Shown here: piece after piece, positions 1 to 4,587 of the stretch
Layout of the letters: each line of letters begins with the position of its first letter
Numbering within the stretch: the stretch's first letter is position 1
Assembly: GCA_002438685.1 (NCBI GenBank)
Contig: DJQG01000072.1
Coordinates: 1-14,516 of the forward strand
DNA from: Ruminococcaceae bacterium UBA6392
GTDB taxonomy: Bacteria; Bacillota; Clostridia; Oscillospirales; Acutalibacteraceae
DNA length: 14,516 nt
Reading direction: 5' to 3'
Notes under the pieces: model-generated
What the model was told of the DNA's origin: nothing
What the model saw: only the letters and a program-made list of their open reading frames with translations
The model's database searches: none
Translations under genes and position numbers: made by a program

Positions 1-264
1 GCAAGCCGTTCCCTCGCTCTCCTCAGTTAGCTATTACTACTGCGGCGCGGCTATTGAAAGTATGATTACAAAAATTAGTTGAGTCGCTTACCTTTACTTT
101 GCTATGACTCGAGTGATAGACAACCCCCAATTTGCCAATCCATTAATCGCATCATGCGCCTTTGTCGGTGCGGCGGCTTTTTTTGTGCCGCGATAATGTT
201 GCTTTGAATATAATATAAAGACAAAAAGCGTAAAACTGTTGCAATAATGTTACATTTCAACTTA
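1..264. other. Upstream region with no supportable gene
   Basis: Together with the promoter and 5' UTR up to 351 this is more than 300 bases without a gene. Neither strand shows an open frame with both a start codon and a ribosome binding site. A run of seven T at 178-184 follows GC-rich sequence, but the only upstream pairing I can draw (GCGCC 156-160 with GGTGC 167-171) is short and not next to the T-run, so I do not call a terminator. A TATAAT box lies at 209-214, but no good -35 sits 16-18 bases upstream. The region is visibly more AT-rich than the coding DNA that follows. Confidence 0.5.
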
Positions 265-293
265 TTGTTGAATCGTGTCGGATGTTGTATACT
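265..293 (+). promoter_or_regulatory. Probable sigma-A promoter of the YhhN-family gene
   Basis: TTGTTG (265-270) and TATACT (288-293) are separated by exactly 17 bases, which fits a housekeeping sigma factor promoter. Transcription would begin near 300 and leave a 5' UTR of about 50 nt before the TTG start at 352. A perfect 6-bp inverted repeat, TTCAAC-TTATT-GTTGAA (256-272), covers the -35 box and could be an operator. The start of transcription is inferred. Confidence 0.5.
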
Positions 294-351
294 CATTTCG
301 GATAAATTTTTCCCGCGTCTGATGAGCGGGTATAACGAGGAGGATATCATT

Positions 352-1062
352 TTGTCAACAGCATGTTTTTATGCCGCGCTCGCGGCAGGCATCGCGGCGG
401 TCGTCGTTTTCCTTGTCCTGCGCGTGAAATACGGCGGGCTCAAGGGGCTCTTTTCAAAGGCGATAGCGAGCTTCTTCTTCCTGCTTACGGCGCTCTGCGC
501 GGCGGCGGTCAACCCGGGTCACGAGGTGTATGCCGGGCTTATCGTGTTCGGTCTTGCGCTCGGTCTCTCGGGCGACATATGGCTCGATCTGAAATGGATA
601 TATGAAAAGGATATGGAGAAGTTCCTCAACGCCGGATTCATAGCGTTCATGATAGGTCATGTGTTCTACATAGGCGCGATTTATAAATTCGCCGGCAACT
701 GGAGCGTGCTCACGGCTGTTCTGCCGATAATAATTTCTGTTGTTGTCGCCATAGGCAATGTTATCGTCAGCGAAAAGCTGCTCAAGCTCAAGTTCGGCAA
801 GTTCAGAACGATAGTCGGCGTCTACACCTTCTTCCTGTTCATGACCTTTGCCGTCAGCGCGGTCGCGATGCTCAACAATTCCTTTGCAAAGCAGTGGATC
901 CTCATGGCGATCGGCGGAATACTGTTCATCCTCTCGGATGCTGTGCTGTCGAATATGTATTTCAAAGAAGGCGAAAACACGAAGCCCAATGTCGTTATAA
1001 ACCACACTCTTTACTATGCGGCGCAGTTTATAATAGCGTCTTCGGTACTTTTTATAAAATAA
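352..1062 (+). CDS. YhhN/TMEM86-family membrane protein, putative lysoplasmalogenase
   Basis: This is a polytopic inner-membrane protein of 236 aa with about eight predicted membrane segments (roughly residues 6-24, 36-53, 58-78, 92-112, 118-139, 153-174, 181-201 and 217-235). Family hallmarks visible are the GLSGDIWLDL stretch (G74, D75), the FIAFMIGHVFYIGAIY stretch with H103, the GGILFILSDAVL stretch (S195, D196) and YYAAQF near the C-terminus. Characterised YhhN/TMEM86 members hydrolyse the vinyl-ether bond of lysoplasmalogens; that activity here is inferred from family. The start is TTG 352: GAGGAGG (337-343) lies 8 nt upstream. The in-frame ATGs at 247 and 322 have no ribosome binding site, and using them would add a hydrophilic leader not expected in this family. 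The gene stands alone between its own promoter and the infC promoter, with no strong terminator visible after it. Confidence 0.8.
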   Translation: MSTACFYAALAAGIAAVVVFLVLRVKYGGLKGLFSKAIASFFFLLTALCAAAVNPGHEVYAGLIVFGLALGLSGDIWLDLKWIYEKDMEKFLNAGFIAFMIGHVFYIGAIYKFAGNWSVLTAVLPIIISVVVAIGNVIVSEKLLKLKFGKFRTIVGVYTFFLFMTFAVSAVAMLNNSFAKQWILMAIGGILFILSDAVLSNMYFKEGENTKPNVVINHTLYYAAQFIIASSVLFIK

Positions 1063-1075
1063 TCCGAAAAACCGC

Positions 1076-1104
1076 TTGACAAAATCTCTTCGGGCTGTTA
1101 AAAT
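1076..1104 (+). promoter_or_regulatory. Strong sigma-A promoter of the infC-rpmI-rplT operon
   Basis: A perfect TTGACA -35 box (1076-1081) and a TAAAAT -10 box (1099-1104) are separated by the ideal 17 bases. Transcription would start near 1111, giving a leader of about 170 nt ahead of infC. The -35 box lies only 13 bases past the stop codon of the upstream membrane protein gene. Confidence 0.85.
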
Positions 1105-1110
1105 AATGCT

Positions 1111-1243
1111 TATAACAAAGCAGAGTGACGCATTGTGCCGCAGCTCTCACCTCCGGGGTTTTGTCCGCGCGGGTCAATAAGAACGGATTTTATTTCTGTT
1201 GATTATTGAGCGAGGGCATCTCTGTGCCCTCGCTTTGATTTTT
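1111..1243 (+). promoter_or_regulatory. Candidate L20-type ribosomal protein leader (transcription attenuator)
   Basis: The transcript leader between the promoter and infC ends in an intrinsic terminator. In Bacillus subtilis and other Firmicutes the infC-rpmI-rplT leader is bound by L20, the product of the last gene, which promotes premature termination; position and gene order here match. Visible elements are a 7-bp long-range pair TCAATAA (1174-1180) with TTATTGA (1203-1209), directly abutting the terminator stem, and a self-complementary CCGCGCGG (1165-1172). I could not identify the L20-binding 23S rRNA mimic or a clear antiterminator by eye, so membership of that RNA family is inferred. 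Confidence 0.6.
1210..1243 (+). terminator. Intrinsic terminator in the infC leader (attenuator)
   Basis: A perfect 9-bp stem, GCGAGGGCA (1210-1218) and TGCCCTCGC (1225-1233), has a 6-nt loop and is followed by TTTGATTTTT (1234-1243). It lies downstream of the strong promoter and upstream of infC, so it would act as a regulated attenuator of the operon rather than as the end of the preceding gene. Confidence 0.85.
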
Positions 1244-1259
1244 CCGGTAGAACCGGTCA
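1244..1259 (+). repeat. Hairpin CCGGT-AGA-ACCGG just upstream of infC (copy 1 of a pair)
   Basis: CCGGT (1244-1248) and ACCGG (1252-1256) form a 5-bp stem with a 3-nt loop, followed by TCA. A near-identical hairpin followed by the same TCA lies between infC and rpmI at 1805-1822. It sits between the attenuator and the infC ribosome binding site. Its function is unknown; it may be a translational or RNA-processing element. Confidence 0.5.
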
Positions 1260-1280
1260 GAGCATATGGAGGTGCTGGTT

Positions 1281-1799
1281 ATAGGTATCAAAGAAATGCA
1301 GATCAATGAAGAGATCACGGACAAAGAGGTCAGGCTCATAAGCAATGACGGTGAACAGCTCGGTATCGTTTCCGCCGCTCAGGCTCAGAAGCTTGCCGCA
1401 GAGAAAAATCTCGACCTTGTCAAGATAGCTCCGCAGGCAAAGCCGCCCGTCTGTAAGATCATGGACTACGGCAAATATCGTTTTGAGCAGTCCAAGAGGG
1501 AGAAGGAAGCGAAGAAGAATCAGCGTGTGATCGAGATAAAGGAGATCCGCCTTTCGCCCAACATTGACGTACATGATTTTGATACGAAAGTCGGTCACGC
1601 CAGAAAGTTCCTGTCGGCAGGCAACAAGACCAAGGTCTCGATCCGCTTCCGCGGACGCGAGATGACCCACACCGATCTCGGACTGACTATAATGGCTCAG
1701 TTTGCGGAGAAGTGCGCGGATATCGCCTCGGTCGAGAAGCCGGCGAAGCTTGAGGGACGCCAGATGCTCATGTTCCTCGCTCCCAAGAGCGCAAAGTGA
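1281..1799 (+). CDS. infC: Translation initiation factor IF-3
   Basis: IF-3 binds the 30S subunit, blocks premature 50S joining and checks the fidelity of start codon and initiator tRNA selection. The protein shows the N-terminal domain (INEEITDKEVRLI), the family signature KPPVCKIMDYGKYRFEQ in the region leading to the linker, and the C-terminal domain with RLSPNIDVHDF and RGREMTHTDLG; it ends LAPKSAK. The length of 172 aa is typical. I place the start at ATA 1281 because GGAGG (1268-1272) lies exactly 8 nt upstream. The in-frame ATG at 1266 overlaps that ribosome binding site, and the ATG at 1296 lies too far downstream of it. Non-AUG infC starts (AUU) are established in E. coli and B. subtilis, where IF-3 represses its own translation. 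An automated caller may report 1266 (177 aa) or 1296 instead. It is the first gene of the operon, 48 nt before rpmI. Confidence 0.93.
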   Translation: MGIKEMQINEEITDKEVRLISNDGEQLGIVSAAQAQKLAAEKNLDLVKIAPQAKPPVCKIMDYGKYRFEQSKREKEAKKNQRVIEIKEIRLSPNIDVHDFDTKVGHARKFLSAGNKTKVSIRFRGREMTHTDLGLTIMAQFAEKCADIASVEKPAKLEGRQMLMFLAPKSAK

Positions 1800-1804
1800 T
1801 TATC

Positions 1805-1822
1805 CCGGTAAAATACCGGTCA
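1805..1822 (+). repeat. Hairpin CCGGTA-AAA-TACCGG between infC and rpmI (copy 2 of a pair)
   Basis: CCGGTA (1805-1810) and TACCGG (1814-1819) form a 6-bp stem with an AAA loop, followed by TCA. It closely resembles the hairpin at 1244-1259 before infC. There is no U-tract, so it is not a terminator. It ends 8 nt before the rpmI ribosome binding site (1831-1837), so an effect on rpmI translation or on mRNA processing is possible; this is inference. Confidence 0.5.
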
Positions 1823-1847
1823 AAAAGTTGAAGGAGGAAAAGAACTC

Positions 1848-2045
1848 ATGCCCAAGATCAAAACTCACAGCGGTGCTAAAAAGCGCTTCAAGCTGTCAAA
1901 AAACGGTAAGCCGATACGTGCACACGCAAACAAGTCTCACATCCTTACCAAGAAGAGCACAAAGCGTAAGAGAAATCTTCGCAAGACCTCTGTTGCAGAC
2001 ACCACCAACGTAAAGCAGATCAAGAAGCTTATCCCTTACAAATAA
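1848..2045 (+). CDS. rpmI: 50S ribosomal protein L35
   Basis: L35 is a small basic component of the large ribosomal subunit that binds 23S rRNA. The 65-aa product begins MPKIKTHSGAKKRFK and contains the expected Lys/Arg-rich core (HILTKKSTKRKRNLR) and C-terminus (IKKLIPYK); length and sequence are typical. The ATG at 1848 follows AAGGAGG (1831-1837) with 10-nt spacing. It lies between infC and rplT as in most Firmicutes, and its expression is expected to follow the upstream attenuator. Confidence 0.97.
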   Translation: MPKIKTHSGAKKRFKLSKNGKPIRAHANKSHILTKKSTKRKRNLRKTSVADTTNVKQIKKLIPYK

Positions 2046-2087
2046 GAGACAGCCAACCACTCATTAATTATTCGGAGGTAGAAAACC

Positions 2088-2444
2088 ATGGCACGTATCA
2101 AAGGTGCAACAATGACTCGCAAGAGAAGAAATAAAGTTCTGAAGCTTGCCAAGGGCTACTATGGCTCAAAGCACAGCCTTTTCAAGACCGCCAAGCAGGC
2201 TGTCATGAAGAGTGGCCAGTACGCTTATATCGGCCGCAAGCAGAAGAAGCGTGACTTCCGCAGCCTGTGGATCACCAGAATCTCCGCTGCCGCGAAGCTC
2301 AACGGCATGAACTATTCCACGTTCATCAACGGTCTGAAGAAGGCCGGCATCGATCTCAACCGCAAGATGCTCTCCGAGATCGCCATCAGCGATCCCGCCG
2401 CTTTCACCGCTCTGACCGAGCAGGCCAAGGCTGCCCTCAAGTAA
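2088..2444 (+). CDS. rplT: 50S ribosomal protein L20
   Basis: L20 binds 23S rRNA early in 50S assembly and in Firmicutes also represses its own operon by binding the mRNA leader. The 118-aa protein has the usual length. It shows the basic N-terminal extension (RIKGATMTRKRRNKVLKLAKGY) up to about residue 60, then the globular domain (DFRSLWITRISAAAK, NGMNYSTFINGLKKAGIDLNRKML). GGAGG (2074-2078) lies 9 nt before the ATG. All eight isoleucine codons are ATC, while genes further downstream use ATA and ATT freely; this suggests strong translational selection. A hairpin follows the gene at 2484-2509. Confidence 0.97.
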   Translation: MARIKGATMTRKRRNKVLKLAKGYYGSKHSLFKTAKQAVMKSGQYAYIGRKQKKRDFRSLWITRISAAAKLNGMNYSTFINGLKKAGIDLNRKMLSEIAISDPAAFTALTEQAKAALK

Positions 2445-2483
2445 GTGATCGGAGATTTTCGGGTAGAGACTCAATCTGAAAGT

Positions 2484-2512
2484 TAAGGGGCTGCTGATGC
2501 AGTCCCTTATTT
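2484..2512 (+). terminator. Hairpin after rplT, weak or partial terminator
   Basis: TAAGGGGCTGC (2484-2494) pairs with GCAGTCCCTTA (2499-2509) over 11 bp including one G-U pair, with loop TGAT. Only TTT (2510-2512) follows, so the U-tract is poor. The hairpin may lower read-through from the abundant ribosomal protein mRNA into the downstream genes, or protect the 3' end of a processed mRNA. No clear promoter is visible between it and the methyltransferase gene at 2531. Confidence 0.45.
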
Positions 2513-2530
2513 CATATCGGAGGAAAAAAG

Positions 2531-3319
2531 ATGGATTTCGAAAAGATCTCGTCGCGTTCCAACGAAAAAGTGAAGCTTTTCCGGCATCTGTCGCAGAGCG
2601 CCTCGTTCCGCAGGGAAACGGGGCTGTTTGCGCTTGAGGGCGCGCGCCTGTGCTCGGATGTTGCAAAGACCGGTATAGAAATAAAGACCGCGTTCTTCAC
2701 AAAAGAAGCTCTCGAAAAGTATCCGGACTATATCTCTGCCGTCGCCGAAAAGGCGGAGCAGGCGTTCGAGATACCGCATGAGCTCGCCGGAACTCTCTCC
2801 GATACACGCGAGGCGCAGGGCGTTTTCTGCATCTGCGTCAAGCGAAAAGAGGCGGAACTGGAGACGATAGACCCCAAGGGGACATATATAGCACTCGACA
2901 ATATGCAAGATCCGTCGAATCTCGGCGCGGTGCTCAGAACCGCAGAGGCGTTCGGCATGAGCGGCGTCATAGTCGACGGCGGGTGCGATATATATAACCC
3001 GAAAGCGCTTCGCGCCGCGATGGGTTCTTCAATGCGAATTTCTGTTTTGACAACAGGAAATTTGCCCTCTCTCTTGATTTTTGCCGCCAAAAAGGGTATG
3101 CTTACCTTAGCTTCCACGCCGTCCGACGGGGCAAAGAAGATAACCGATATGAGTTTTTCCGGCTCCGTTATCTGCGTTGTCGGCAACGAGGGCAGCGGAA
3201 TATCGCCCGAGGTCATGTCCGCCTGTACTCTGCCCGTGACTATTCCGATGCGCGGGCGCGCGGAGTCCTTGAACGCCGCGGCGGCAGCCGCAGTGCTTAT
3301 GTGGGAGCTGACAAAATAA
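2531..3319 (+). CDS. TrmH/SpoU-family RNA 2'-O-methyltransferase
   Basis: This is an S-adenosylmethionine-dependent enzyme of the SPOUT class that methylates a ribose 2'-OH in RNA, probably 23S rRNA. All three SpoU motifs are visible in the 262-aa protein: motif 1 at residues 123-142 (DNMQDPSNLGAVLRTAEAF, with N130 and R136), motif 2 at 218-224 (GNEGSGI) and motif 3 at 238-260 (IPMRGRAESLN, then an alanine run). Residues 1-105 fit the SpoU substrate-binding domain. The ATG at 2531 follows GGAGG with 7-nt spacing. Close relatives commonly sit beside rplT or pheST in Firmicutes. The target nucleotide cannot be read from sequence, so I give no gene symbol. The six consecutive alanines (249-254) in motif 3 replace the usual NVSVAAG-like stretch. 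dprA starts 15 nt downstream. Confidence 0.92.
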   Translation: MDFEKISSRSNEKVKLFRHLSQSASFRRETGLFALEGARLCSDVAKTGIEIKTAFFTKEALEKYPDYISAVAEKAEQAFEIPHELAGTLSDTREAQGVFCICVKRKEAELETIDPKGTYIALDNMQDPSNLGAVLRTAEAFGMSGVIVDGGCDIYNPKALRAAMGSSMRISVLTTGNLPSLLIFAAKKGMLTLASTPSDGAKKITDMSFSGSVICVVGNEGSGISPEVMSACTLPVTIPMRGRAESLNAAAAAAVLMWELTK

Positions 3320-3334
3320 CACACGGAGGCTTCA

Positions 3335-4570
3335 ATGGACAAGAAAGCCTACTGGCTCTGGCTCCGGGAAGCTCTTGGCGCAGGAGCTGTCACAGATGAG
3401 ATTACCGCTGTGTTTCCATCCCCCGAGGAGATGTACTCAAGGGGCGAGATAGAATGGCGATTGAGCGGTGTACTCACCAACAGACAGATAGAAAAACTCA
3501 AACAATGCTCTCCCGAAAAGGCGCAGGGCATTGTTGATATTTGCCGTGATAACGGCTGGACAGTCCTCACTCCGGACGACGAGGACTATCCGCAAAAGCT
3601 CAGAAGTCTGCGCAATATGCCGCTGGCGCTCTTCGTCAGGGGCGACATAAAACGCGTGACACAGCGCGTGTGCATTGCCGTTGTCGGCACGAGAAAAGCC
3701 TCGTTTCAGGGCAGCTACCTCGCGCACCGCTATGCCGCGGCGCTTGCATATTCCGGCATTTGCGTCGTCTCCGGCGCGGCGATGGGCATCGACAGCTGCG
3801 CGCACAACGGCGCGCTCGACTCCGGCGGAGTTACGGCGGCGGTGCTCGGCTGCGGCTTCGGATACAAATATCTTATGGAAAACGAATATCTGCGCGACTG
3901 CGTGGCTCAGAGCGGCGCGCTGATAACGGAGTTCCCGCCCGGCTTTCCGCCCTCGGCGAGAACGTTCCCGATAAGAAACAGAATAATTTCGGGACTCTGC
4001 GACGCTACAATAGTCATCGAGGCGGGAGTCAAGAGCGGCTCGCTTATTACCGCGAACTGTGCTCTCGAACAGGGACGCGATGTGTTCGCGCCGCCCGGTG
4101 ATGTGTTCAACTCGTCTTACGCCGGGGCGAATCGGCTGATAAGAGACGGCGCAAGACCGCTTTTGTCAATTTACGATCTGATAACCGAATACTCCGTGCG
4201 CTATCCCGACAAGATAAAGCCGGAGGATATGGCAAAGGCACTCGAATATCTGAGCGGCAAGCGCGAGCTGACGCAGGAGCAGGCGAAGGAAGAACCGAAG
4301 ACCGTCGAGCGTCCGCACGAATCGGTCAAAAAGTTTGAGTCCGAGCCGAAGCCCGAGGAGTTCAGGGTCAAAAAGCTCGTGTCGATACCTGTCGGACTCT
4401 CCGAAAAGGCGAAGAAAATATACGAATCAATGGGAGAAGAACCTCTGTTTGCAGACGAGATAGCGGCGAAGACCGGATTGGCGCCGTGGGAAGTGGTCAG
4501 TTCGATGACCGAGCTGGAGCTTGAAGATCTCGTGTGTCTGTGCGCAGGGAAACGATACAAAAAAATTTGA
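3335..4570 (+). CDS. dprA: DNA-processing protein DprA
   Basis: DprA (Smf) binds incoming single-stranded DNA and loads RecA during natural transformation; it is also conserved in bacteria not known to be competent. In this 411-aa protein residues 1-80 fit the N-terminal helical (SAM-like) region. The Rossmann fold spans about 110-275, with VVGTRKAS (116-123), SGAAMGIDSCAHNGAL (146-161), ITEFPPG (197-203), FPIRNRIISG (211-220) and IEAGVKSGSLITA (228-240). A charged linker rich in Glu, Lys and Pro (about 308-348) joins it to a C-terminal winged helix (about 357-411, EPLFADEIAAKTGLAPWEV). The ATG follows GGAGG (3325-3329) with 5-nt spacing. It is followed by topA and trmFO, the conserved Firmicute order. 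Confidence 0.95.
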   Translation: MDKKAYWLWLREALGAGAVTDEITAVFPSPEEMYSRGEIEWRLSGVLTNRQIEKLKQCSPEKAQGIVDICRDNGWTVLTPDDEDYPQKLRSLRNMPLALFVRGDIKRVTQRVCIAVVGTRKASFQGSYLAHRYAAALAYSGICVVSGAAMGIDSCAHNGALDSGGVTAAVLGCGFGYKYLMENEYLRDCVAQSGALITEFPPGFPPSARTFPIRNRIISGLCDATIVIEAGVKSGSLITANCALEQGRDVFAPPGDVFNSSYAGANRLIRDGARPLLSIYDLITEYSVRYPDKIKPEDMAKALEYLSGKRELTQEQAKEEPKTVERPHESVKKFESEPKPEEFRVKKLVSIPVGLSEKAKKIYESMGEEPLFADEIAAKTGLAPWEVVSSMTELELEDLVCLCAGKRYKKI

Positions 4571-4587
4571 ACAGGGGAGCAAACGAA

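Noticed and set aside
156..184. Possible terminator before the T-run at 178-184.
   Set aside because: The best stem is 5 bp with a wobble and is separated from the T-run by unpaired GC-rich bases.
94..240. Open frame on the - strand ending at the stop read at 96-94, with a protein-like Ala/Lys-rich stretch.
   Set aside because: It has no start codon or ribosome binding site before its upstream in-frame stop and is under 50 codons. It could be a remnant, but nothing supports a gene.
102..350. 82-codon open frame on the - strand, divergent from the YhhN-family gene.
   Set aside because: It covers the putative promoter, has no ribosome binding site and has no recognisable domain.
1105..1265. 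infC leader considered as a metabolite riboswitch or T-box.
   Set aside because: I see no T-box consensus or known riboswitch core; ribosomal-protein attenuation fits the downstream genes better.
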